This document shows positions 1 to 6,891 of a stretch of 16,665 nt of DNA, in pieces. The notes below the pieces were generated by a model that ran no database searches, was not told the origin of the DNA, and worked only from the letters and a program-made list of their open reading frames with translations. Position 1 is the first letter of the stretch; every line of letters starts with the position of its first letter. Source of the DNA: Pseudomonadota bacterium (GTDB lineage Bacteria; Pseudomonadota; Alphaproteobacteria; Caulobacterales; Caulobacteraceae); the NCBI GenBank assembly GCA_023409795.1, contig JAEYQX010000173.1:1-16665 (forward strand). The letters run 5' to 3'. The position numbers were made by a program, and so were the translations under genes.

Positions 1-417
1 GTCATGCACGGTCCGCTGTGGGTCCTGCACCGGTCACATCATCGGCCGCGCCACGGGGCTTTTGAGGCCAATGACCTGTTTGCCGTCTTCTTTGCCGCCA
101 TCGCCATCGCCATGTTCTGGTTAGGCACGGATCGGGGCTGGGACGGCCTGACCTGGGCGGCGGCCGGGGTGACGGGCTATGGCGTCCTCTATGCCCTGGT
201 CCACGATGGCTTGGTGCATCGAAGATGGCCTTTCCGGGTCGTGCCGCGCCATGGCTATCTGAAGGGCCTGGTCCAGGCACACCGGCTGCACCATGCCGTC
301 AACGACAGGGAAGGGGCCGTCTCCTTCGGCTTCCTGGCCCCGCAGGATACCCGCAAGCTGGCGCGCCAGTTGAAGGCCAGGCGGCAGGCCGGCCCGTTTG
401 GACCGTCTCAGACATAG
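1..417 (+). CDS. crtZ: Beta-carotene hydroxylase CrtZ (5' end missing)
   Basis: This is the C-terminal part of a di-iron beta-carotene 3-hydroxylase of the fatty acid hydroxylase superfamily, a membrane enzyme that converts beta-carotene to zeaxanthin. The visible 138 residues (family length about 160-175) begin in the middle of the first histidine cluster, where Val-Met-His-Gly leads into HRSHH. The later clusters HDGLVH and HRLHH follow, and these histidines bind the iron pair. A hydrophobic stretch (FAVFFAAIAIAMFWLG) between the clusters fits a membrane segment. The ATG at position 4 is an internal Met, because CrtZ proteins carry a helix before this point, so the gene starts outside the window. 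The stop codon TAG lies inside the end of crtB, which runs the other way. Family assignment is firm; that the missing N-terminus is intact cannot be seen. Confidence 0.93.
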   Translation, partial: VMHGPLWVLHRSHHRPRHGAFEANDLFAVFFAAIAIAMFWLGTDRGWDGLTWAAAGVTGYGVLYALVHDGLVHRRWPFRVVPRHGYLKGLVQAHRLHHAVNDREGAVSFGFLAPQDTRKLARQLKARRQAGPFGPSQT

Positions 418-1334
418 GTCCACAGATCGGGGCGTTCCGGCTCATGGACACCCTGTTCAAAGCGGCTGAGCAGGGCCAGCAGCGCCCCGCGCCCCGCCAG
501 CCACAGTTTGACCGGGCGCGGCGTTACCATGCGGCTATAGAGGGCGTCGGGACCCTGGCGCCGGATGCGTCGACCGATCTCGCGATAGACACCGCGCGCC
601 GCCGCTGTTGCCAGGCTGGCCCGCAGCGGCAGGGCGCGCAGGCCGATGCGGGCAGAGGCATAATAGGCTTCGGCCAGATCGAGCAGTTCGCGCGCCGCGC
701 CATGCAGGGCTTCGGGCGGTGCGTTCAGCACAGCCTCGGCCTCGGGCCCGATGCCGTGACGCTGCAGCACGTCGATCGGCAGGTAGACACGTCCTGACGC
801 CGCATCTTCGTGGATGTCGCGGACGATATTGGTCAGCTGGAAGGCCAGGCCCAGGTCCTGGGCCCGGCGCAGGGTATCGGGCCCCCGCGCGTCCATGATC
901 TCGGCCATCATGACCCCCACGACCCCGGCGACCCGGTAGCAGTAGAGCATGAGGTCATCCATCGTCTGATAGAGGCGCGGATTGACGTCCATCTCGAACC
1001 CGTCGAGCAGGGTGTCCGGCCCCTGGGGCGACAGCGGGTGGCGCAGGGCCACCGCCTGGAGCGCCGCAAACGGCGGACTGGTCACGGCGCGCCCGGCCAT
1101 GGCGTCGGCGGTCTGCTGGCGCAGTTCGACCAGGCGGCGGCGCTTCATGTCCGAAGGTAGGGCGACGAAGCCATGGCCCAAGGTTTGGCCGTCGATCTGG
1201 TCATCGCAATGCCGGCACCAGGCATAGAGCGCCCAGACATCCTCGCGCAGTTCGCGGTCGAACAGGCGCGTCGCCGCCCGGAAGCTGGCCGAGCCCTGGG
1301 CCATCACCTGCTGGTTGAGCGCGGCATCCGTCAT
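408..1334 (-). CDS. crtB: Phytoene synthase CrtB
   Basis: This 308-residue protein is a squalene/phytoene synthase that condenses two geranylgeranyl diphosphates head to head into 15-cis-phytoene, the first committed step of C40 carotenoid synthesis. Both Asp-rich substrate and Mg2+ motifs are present: DDQID at residues 44-48 and RDIHED followed by GRVYLP at about 172-186. The length is normal for bacterial CrtB. The ATG start overlaps the stop of crtI in an ATGA, so translation is probably coupled to crtI. The last 10 bp overlap the end of the convergent crtZ. It is the last gene of the crtY-crtI-crtB block on this strand, and no hairpin terminator is visible after it within the crtZ coding sequence. 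No geranylgeranyl diphosphate synthase gene (crtE) is in the window, so the substrate must come from a gene elsewhere. Confidence 0.96.
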   Translation of the reverse strand: MTDAALNQQVMAQGSASFRAATRLFDRELREDVWALYAWCRHCDDQIDGQTLGHGFVALPSDMKRRRLVELRQQTADAMAGRAVTSPPFAALQAVALRHPLSPQGPDTLLDGFEMDVNPRLYQTMDDLMLYCYRVAGVVGVMMAEIMDARGPDTLRRAQDLGLAFQLTNIVRDIHEDAASGRVYLPIDVLQRHGIGPEAEAVLNAPPEALHGAARELLDLAEAYYASARIGLRALPLRASLATAAARGVYREIGRRIRRQGPDALYSRMVTPRPVKLWLAGRGALLALLSRFEQGVHEPERPDLWTYV

Positions 1335-2824
1335 CGCGCAGATCCGGATTTCAGATCACGGTCGATGACGCCCGCAGTGGCCTTGGCCGATCCGACTACG
1401 CCAGGCACGCCAGCACCGGGGTGGGTTCCGGCCCCGACGAAGTAGAGATTGCGGATCTGGTCGTCGCGGTTGTGCACCCTGAAATAGGCGCTTTGGCTAA
1501 GGATTGGTTCCAGCGAAAAGGCCGCGCCCAGATGAGAATTCAACGACCCGTCAAAATCAGCGGGCGTCAGGGTGTGGCTGGTCACGATCCGGCTTCCCAG
1601 GCCAGGGATCAGCCGCTCCTCGACCCTGTCCAGGATGCGCCGGGCATAGGCCGGGCCTGTGATGGACCAGTCGATGTCCTGTTTCAGGTTGGGGACGGGC
1701 GACAGGGCGTAGTAGGCGCTGTGACCCTCGGGCGCGACCGACGGGTCGTGGATGCTGGGTGCGTGGATGTAGAGCGAGAAGTCATCGCGCAGCGGCCCGG
1801 CCCCGGTGATGGCATTGACCAGTTCGCGATAGTGCGGCCCGAACAGGATGGTGTGCTGCTTCATCGTCGCGGGCGGCGGGCCCTTCAGGCCGAAATAGAC
1901 CACGAACAGCGACATGGAGAAGCGTAGGCGCTTCAACCGTGCAGCGGCGGCCCGGCCTCGCGGATGGTGGCCCAGCATCTGCTCATAGGTGCGCACCACA
2001 TCCGCGTTCGAGGCCACCAGATCGCAGGGGATATAGGTGCCGTCCCTGAGATGAACCCCGGTGGCGCGGTTGTCCTGGACCGTGACCGTCTCGACCGGTG
2101 ACGATACCCGCACCTCGCCGCCCAACTCGATGAACAGCCGTTCCATGGCCTTTACCAGGGCCCCGGTGCCACCCAAGGCGTACCAGACCCCGCCCTGGCG
2201 CTCGAGCGCATGGATCAGGGCATAAATGGACGACGCCTGGAAGGGATTGCCGCCGACCAGCAGGGTGTGGAAGCTGAGCGCCTGGCGCAGGTGCTCGTCC
2301 TTCACGAACGAGGCTACCGTGGCATAGACGCTGCGCCACGCCTTCAGCTTCATCAGGCTGGGGGCCGCCTTCAGCATCCTGCCCGGATCGGTGAAGGCGA
2401 CGTGGCCAAGCTTCAGGTAGCCTTCCTCATAGACCCGGCGCGAATAGTCGTAGAAGTCGGCATAGCCTGCGACATCCTCTGGCCTCAGGCGCGCGATCTC
2501 GGCCATCAGCGGCTCGTCCTGGCCGCCATAGTCAAAGGTCTGGCCATCGTCCCAGATCAGCCGGTAGAAGGGATCGACCGGGATCAGCCTGACGTAGTCC
2601 GCCATGCGCCGGCCTGACAGGGCGAAAAGTTCCTTCAGGCAGTCCGGATCGGTCAGGACCGTCGGCCCGCCGTCAAAGGTGAAGCCGTCCCTGCGATAGG
2701 CATAGGCGCGCCCGCCGACCTGGTCACGCGCCTCGATCAGGTGGACATGATGTCCGGCCGACTGCAGGCGAATGGCCAGGGCCAGGCCGCCAAAGCCGGC
2801 TCCGATGACGACGACTTCAGCCAT
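1331..2824 (-). CDS. crtI: Phytoene desaturase CrtI
   Basis: This 497-residue FAD-dependent enzyme belongs to the CrtI-type phytoene desaturase family and introduces double bonds into phytoene, normally four steps to give lycopene. An N-terminal dinucleotide-binding fold is clear: VVVIGAGFGGLALA at residues 4-17, then an acidic strand end (LIEARDQVGGRA). The C-terminal FAD signature YFVGAGTHPGAGVPGVVGSA is also present. The length fits the family (490-510). The ATG start overlaps the end of crtY by 8 bp (ATGGCTGA) and has an AAGG-like ribosome site five bases upstream, inside crtY. The stop overlaps the crtB start by 4 bp. The tight packing argues for a single transcript and coupled translation. 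The sequence does not show how many desaturations it performs; with a CrtY next to it, lycopene is the likely product. Confidence 0.96.
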   Translation of the reverse strand: MAEVVVIGAGFGGLALAIRLQSAGHHVHLIEARDQVGGRAYAYRRDGFTFDGGPTVLTDPDCLKELFALSGRRMADYVRLIPVDPFYRLIWDDGQTFDYGGQDEPLMAEIARLRPEDVAGYADFYDYSRRVYEEGYLKLGHVAFTDPGRMLKAAPSLMKLKAWRSVYATVASFVKDEHLRQALSFHTLLVGGNPFQASSIYALIHALERQGGVWYALGGTGALVKAMERLFIELGGEVRVSSPVETVTVQDNRATGVHLRDGTYIPCDLVASNADVVRTYEQMLGHHPRGRAAAARLKRLRFSMSLFVVYFGLKGPPPATMKQHTILFGPHYRELVNAITGAGPLRDDFSLYIHAPSIHDPSVAPEGHSAYYALSPVPNLKQDIDWSITGPAYARRILDRVEERLIPGLGSRIVTSHTLTPADFDGSLNSHLGAAFSLEPILSQSAYFRVHNRDDQIRNLYFVGAGTHPGAGVPGVVGSAKATAGVIDRDLKSGSAR

Positions 2825-4007
2825 GTCGGCCTTTCATGTTCGGGAATATGACCTGCAGGGCAGGGCCAAGGGGCACGGGCGGCCTGCCCATCAGGATGCG
2901 GGCGCGGTCGGAAAGCGTCAAGTGACCGGCATAGAACCGCTGGATCAGGGGCTCGGGCAGCCGATAGAACCGCTGCAGGACGCGGTATCTCTGGTCCGGC
3001 TTGGCGGCGCGGAACATCATCCGGTTCAATAGGCGCAGATACTGGCCTTCGCGCCACAGCTGGCGCGCCTCATCGCGCACCATCTTGCAGACCGCTGACG
3101 TGCTCAGCGCCGGCTGGTCGGCGATGAGATCAGCCATGCGCGCAGCCTGGGGCAGGGAGTAGCCGGTCACCGGATGGAACAGCAGGGCGCGCATACCCAA
3201 GGGCACGGCGCTGCCCAACTCGGCCCAGTAGGCGTCGAAATCGCCCTCCAGCACGATGGGCAGGACGCCGGTCTCGCTGCGGATTTCACGGCGGATGGTC
3301 CAGCCCTGTTGCGCGGCATAGGCCTGGACGGCCCTGGTCAGGGCCTCGACAGACAGCTCGGCACCGTCGCTATAGCGTGTGTCCTCGACCAGCAGGCGGG
3401 TGTCGGACAGCGGCAGGACATAGACAAAGCGATAGCCGTCGACCTGGGCCACCCGCGCGTCCATGACCACCGGCTGCTCCAGCCCGTGCGGAGCCTCCGT
3501 TTCGATCTCCAGCCCCACGAACTTCTGGAAGCCGAGGCTGAGGTGCGCGGAGGGGCGGGCCCCGCGGCCGTCCAGCACCAGCGGGGCCGTCAGGACCCGG
3601 CCATCGGCCAGTTGCACCCTGTCCTGGTGCACTTCGGCGGCCTGGGCCCCGCGATGGACCAGGCCGGGCAGGGCCGTCTCGACCGCTGCATTCAGTCCTG
3701 ATGACGTCAGTCGCCCGTATCTAGTGGCCAGGTGGCGATCGAACTCGGGAAAATGGACCTGATAGCCCTCCCAGCGGTTGGACTGCAGCGGTTCGAGCCA
3801 GTCGGCCTGGGCCGGGTCCAGGTCGCTGGCGAAGCAGCACCAGGTGTGGCTTTCATCCGGCCGGGCTTGGGCTTCCAGCAGGCACAGGCGGATGTCGGGA
3901 CGGCTTTCCTTTAGCCTGAGTGCGGCCAGCATCGAGGCGAGGCCAGCCCCGACCACGATCACGTCGTAGCCAGCCCCTGCGGACAGTGGTTGGTCCCCTG
4001 TGGTCAT
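2817..4007 (-). CDS. crtY: Lycopene beta-cyclase CrtY
   Basis: This is a CrtY-type lycopene cyclase of about 396 residues that closes both ends of lycopene to beta-rings, giving beta-carotene. Visible marks are the N-terminal nucleotide-binding strand-turn (YDVIVVGAGLAS, about residues 14-25), the HTWCC segment, and the family's C-terminal half, with GYSLPQAA, then RYRVLQRFYRLPE and RFYAGHLTLSDRARIL, and GRPPVP near the end. The start chosen is the ATG at 4007, which has AAGGGGG four bases upstream (4012-4018). A TTG at 4043 in the same frame would add 12 glycine-rich residues and has no good ribosome site. The gene is first in the crtYIB block, and its 3' end overlaps crtI. The upstream gap to the bacteriophytochrome gene is 62 bp and shows no obvious promoter or terminator, so crtY may be read from the sensor gene's promoter. 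Confidence 0.94.
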   Translation of the reverse strand: MTTGDQPLSAGAGYDVIVVGAGLASMLAALRLKESRPDIRLCLLEAQARPDESHTWCCFASDLDPAQADWLEPLQSNRWEGYQVHFPEFDRHLATRYGRLTSSGLNAAVETALPGLVHRGAQAAEVHQDRVQLADGRVLTAPLVLDGRGARPSAHLSLGFQKFVGLEIETEAPHGLEQPVVMDARVAQVDGYRFVYVLPLSDTRLLVEDTRYSDGAELSVEALTRAVQAYAAQQGWTIRREIRSETGVLPIVLEGDFDAYWAELGSAVPLGMRALLFHPVTGYSLPQAARMADLIADQPALSTSAVCKMVRDEARQLWREGQYLRLLNRMMFRAAKPDQRYRVLQRFYRLPEPLIQRFYAGHLTLSDRARILMGRPPVPLGPALQVIFPNMKGRHG

Positions 4008-4011
4008 CACG

Positions 4012-4018
4012 CCCCCTT
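4012..4018 (-). promoter_or_regulatory. Ribosome binding site that sets the crtY start
   Basis: Reading the minus strand, AAGGGGG sits four bases before the ATG at 4007. It is the only purine-rich anti-Shine-Dalgarno match near either candidate start of crtY and favours the ATG over the TTG 36 bases upstream. Confidence 0.5.
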
Positions 4019-4069
4019 CGCCCCCTGAACGCCCAGCTTCCAAAGGGGTTCAACGGGGCCCGGCGCAGG

Positions 4070-6640
4070 CTAGGCCAGGGGTTCGGTCAGGCCGCTCATG
4101 ACGGTGGCGATGTTCTCGATCGTATAGGGCTTCTGCACGACCAGCCGGTGGGCGTGGCTGTCGGGCAGGCAAGCCTGCTCGCCATAGCCGGTGGCAAAGA
4201 TGAAGGGCACGCCCAGGTCGGCCAGGCGGTCGGCGACCATGAAGGACGTCTTGTCTCCCAGGTTGATGTCCAGGATGGCGACCGTCGGCGTGCCGCAATC
4301 CAGGGCGTCGAGCGCGCCTTCGACCGTGGCCGCCGTCGTGACCTGGACTGCGCCAAGGCGCTCGGCAATGTCCTCGGCATCCAGGGCGATGATCAGGCTG
4401 TCTTCGACCAGCAGGACGTCGTGACCGGCCAGAACCTGGTCGGGCGCGGCCTGGGGATGGCCCGCCGACGGGCGGGTGTATTTGACGGCGCGCGTGTTGG
4501 GCGCGGGCCTTGGCTCGGCCATGTGTCGGGCCGGGATGACAAACCGGGCGCGGAAGCCGTCGGCTGAATAGACAACCTCGGCCTTGCCACCCAGGTCATA
4601 GGGCACCGAGCGGCTGATGATGGTGGTGCCAAAGCCCTTGCGCTCGGGCTCCCGTACCGGCGGGCCGTTTCGCTCCTGCCATTCGATGACCAGCGACTGG
4701 TCCACCTCCTGATACCAGTCCAGGCTGACAGATCCTTCCGGCACGGAAAGGCTGCCGTATTTCAACGAGTTGGTGACCAGCTCGTGAACCACCAGGGCCA
4801 TGGTCGAATAGGCCGTGGGGCTCAGGAATATGGGATCACCACTGGTGTGGATGCGGTCGTCGCGGTCGGCAAAGGCGGCGGCCTCGGCGTCGATCAGGGC
4901 CTGCAGCGGGGCAGGGCCCCAGTGGTCATCGGTGATCTGGTTATGGGCGCGGGCCAGGGCGTGGATGCGCCCGTCGACCACTTTGACAAAGTCGTCGATG
5001 CTGCGGGCCGTGGCCCCCGACTGCCGGATCAGGCCCCGGATCAGGCCCAGGATGTTGCGAACCCTGTGGTTCAGCTCGGCAATCAGAAGTTCCTGGCGGG
5101 CGCTGAACTGCAACCGCTCGGCCGAGGCTTCGTCCGCCATGCGCAGCACGACCTCGATCAGGGTCGCGCGAAGGGTCTCGGCCACGCGCACCTCGGAGGT
5201 GGTGAAGGGACGCGAGCGTCCCTCGACCAGCTCGCGCCATTCGTCAAAGCTGGCGCGCGGCGTCAGGCGGGGGCCGTTGGGACCGAACTCGACCGGTTTG
5301 CGCGGATCGCCGCCCCAGCGCACGGAATGGATGATCTCGCGCCGGAACAGCACCACATAGTCGCGCGGCGAGCGTGAAATGGGGATGACCAGCATCCCTG
5401 CGGCGTCCGAGGCATAGGCCTCGGCCCCCTCGATGAAGCCGCCCAGGTGGGAGGTGGTGAAGACCTTGCCCGGGGTGATGGAGCCCAGGTTGCGCACGAT
5501 CTGCTTGAAGGCCTCTGGCGGTGGGGTGGCACCCGAGAGGGCGTAGTTGCCACTGAGCCAGACCCCGACACCGTCGGCCGGAATGGCATTGGTCAGGATG
5601 TCGTTCAGCCACTCGGGATCCTTGAGCAGCATCTCGTCAGAGGCCACCGCCCCCAGAAGCTGGTCCGAAATGTCGCGGGCGCGCCGCTCATACTCGACCG
5701 TTTCCTTGCGGATCCGGCTTTCCAGCCGCATGGCAAACATCTGGGCGAACAGCTCGGCGCGCGCACGGCGCTCGGAGCCCGCGTGATGGGGACTGTAGTG
5801 GTGGCAGGCGAACAGGCCCCACAGCCGGCCATCGACAATGATGGAGATCGACAGGGAGGCCCGGACCCCCATGTTCCGCAGGTATTCGATATGGATGGGC
5901 GATACGGACCGCAGCGTCGACAGCGACAGGTCGATCGGCTTTCCGTCCTGGTCCAACTGGGGCACGACCGGCACGGGAACCGCGTCGATGTCGGCGATCA
6001 GGCGCAGCAGATTGCGCCGGTAAAGCTCGCGTGCCTGGGCCGGAATGTCGGATGCCGGATAGTGCAGGCCCAGGAAGCGGCCGATGCCGCCCTTGACCGC
6101 CTCGGCCACGACTTCGCCCGAGCCGTCCTCGGCAAAGCGATAGACCATGACCCGGTCATGACCCAGCACCGCGCGGATCTGGCGCGCGCCTTCGCGGAAG
6201 AAGGCCGTCATGTCCTCGGTCTGGTCCAGGCGGCTGACCATCGAGCGGACCAGGCCCGTGACGTCGCCATGCTCGGCCGTGGAAGGCTCGGCCTCCAGCA
6301 CGATATTGCGGTCACTGATGTAGAGGACGACGTCGAAAAGCCCGCCACCTTCGACAAGCCGACAGCTGAACAGTCGTTCGACCGAATCACGACTGCGCAG
6401 CAGCGAGGCGCGGTTGCGCAGGTCGTGGATGGCCGAGGCGCTGCAAAAGTCCTGCAGCGGCGACCCGATCAACTCATCCGGGGAACGGCCCAGGAAGTCT
6501 GCGATATTGGCCGACACCCGTGCGATCATCCAGTCGGAGGTCAGGCTGATCAGGAAGCCTATGGGCTGGATCGCTCCCAACAGGTGGATCGGTTCGCGGT
6601 CGCAGTTTGTCAGGTCGACGGCCGGGACTTGGTATTGCAC
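4070..6640 (-). CDS. bphP: Bacteriophytochrome hybrid sensor kinase (PAS-GAF-PHY-HWE-REC)
   Basis: This 856-residue soluble red/far-red light receptor is fused to a kinase and a receiver. The N-terminal PAS region carries Cys13 (in TNCDREPIHLLGAIQPIG), the position that binds biliverdin in bacteriophytochromes. The GAF domain (about 140-310) holds PASDIP at 195-200 and the CHHYSP segment at 279-284. The PHY domain has the tongue motif PRASF at 461-465. The kinase is of the HWE type, with its phosphorylated His525 in ELNHRVRN, the N-box around HELVTN (619-624) and a late WQERNG. A receiver domain (about 740-850) follows, with phospho-acceptor Asp791 and Lys837. The layout matches Agrobacterium BphP2 (Agp2). 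The start is GTG with AGGAG 11 bases upstream; no other start lies before an in-frame stop. No haem oxygenase gene (bphO) or DNA-binding regulator is nearby. The placement upstream of crtYIB suggests light control of carotenoids, which is inference. Confidence 0.95.
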   Translation of the reverse strand: MQYQVPAVDLTNCDREPIHLLGAIQPIGFLISLTSDWMIARVSANIADFLGRSPDELIGSPLQDFCSASAIHDLRNRASLLRSRDSVERLFSCRLVEGGGLFDVVLYISDRNIVLEAEPSTAEHGDVTGLVRSMVSRLDQTEDMTAFFREGARQIRAVLGHDRVMVYRFAEDGSGEVVAEAVKGGIGRFLGLHYPASDIPAQARELYRRNLLRLIADIDAVPVPVVPQLDQDGKPIDLSLSTLRSVSPIHIEYLRNMGVRASLSISIIVDGRLWGLFACHHYSPHHAGSERRARAELFAQMFAMRLESRIRKETVEYERRARDISDQLLGAVASDEMLLKDPEWLNDILTNAIPADGVGVWLSGNYALSGATPPPEAFKQIVRNLGSITPGKVFTTSHLGGFIEGAEAYASDAAGMLVIPISRSPRDYVVLFRREIIHSVRWGGDPRKPVEFGPNGPRLTPRASFDEWRELVEGRSRPFTTSEVRVAETLRATLIEVVLRMADEASAERLQFSARQELLIAELNHRVRNILGLIRGLIRQSGATARSIDDFVKVVDGRIHALARAHNQITDDHWGPAPLQALIDAEAAAFADRDDRIHTSGDPIFLSPTAYSTMALVVHELVTNSLKYGSLSVPEGSVSLDWYQEVDQSLVIEWQERNGPPVREPERKGFGTTIISRSVPYDLGGKAEVVYSADGFRARFVIPARHMAEPRPAPNTRAVKYTRPSAGHPQAAPDQVLAGHDVLLVEDSLIIALDAEDIAERLGAVQVTTAATVEGALDALDCGTPTVAILDINLGDKTSFMVADRLADLGVPFIFATGYGEQACLPDSHAHRLVVQKPYTIENIATVMSGLTEPLA

Positions 6641-6728
6641 TGGGGGACGTACTCCTGGACTCGCGTCGTTGAGGAATCCCTTGAGATCGACTGATCACAC
6701 GCAGTGAAATCTGCCCCCAAGAACGGCG

Positions 6729-6757
6729 ATATTGCCTTGTCTTCCTGACCCTTACAA
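6729..6757 (-). promoter_or_regulatory. Candidate promoter for bphP
   Basis: On the minus strand TTGTAA (6752-6757) is followed after 17 bases by CAATAT (6729-6734). These match the general -35 and -10 consensus at four and three of six positions. It would give a leader of about 80 bases before the GTG at 6640. This is a weak match, listed because some promoter is needed between the upstream terminator and the gene. Confidence 0.25.
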
Positions 6758-6830
6758 CTCCAAAGCCGTGCCGCCGAATGGCAAGGCTGAAGTTGCAACG
6801 GCAACGCCGAAGCACGACTATTGGTTGCCG
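6755..6830. repeat. Cluster of dyad symmetries upstream of bphP
   Basis: Three inverted symmetries lie side by side. The first is a nested hairpin at 6755-6795 with outer arms CAACT/AGTTG, then GCC/GGC, then TGCC/GGCA around a seven-base loop. The second is the 8-bp palindrome GTTGCAAC at 6792-6799. The third is CGGCAAC (6799-6805) against GTTGCCG (6824-6830) with an 18-bp spacer. They sit over and just upstream of the candidate bphP promoter, where a regulator could bind, and before the terminator of the autotransporter gene. Function is not known. Confidence 0.45.
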
Positions 6831-6835
6831 CAGAC

Positions 6836-6866
6836 AAAAAAAGACCGCCCGATTTCTCGAGCGGTC
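6836..6866 (-). terminator. Intrinsic terminator of the autotransporter gene
   Basis: On the minus strand a 10-bp stem (GACCGC and TCGA pairing with TCGG, with one G-T wobble, and GCGGTC) closes a GAAA tetraloop and is followed at once by seven T residues. The stem is 6843-6866 and the T tract 6836-6842. It lies about 25 bases past the autotransporter stop and separates that gene from bphP downstream. Confidence 0.93.
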
Positions 6867-6891
6867 CTTCTTGCATCCGGCATGGCCGAAA

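Noticed and set aside
5447..6694. Open frame of 415 codons on the + strand opposite bphP
   Set aside because: It is antisense to well-conserved phytochrome domains and its translation resembles no protein family.
6610..6876. Possible 88-codon small gene on the minus strand between bphP and the autotransporter gene
   Set aside because: It would start inside the terminator hairpin of the autotransporter gene and end inside bphP, with no ribosome site and no recognisable features.
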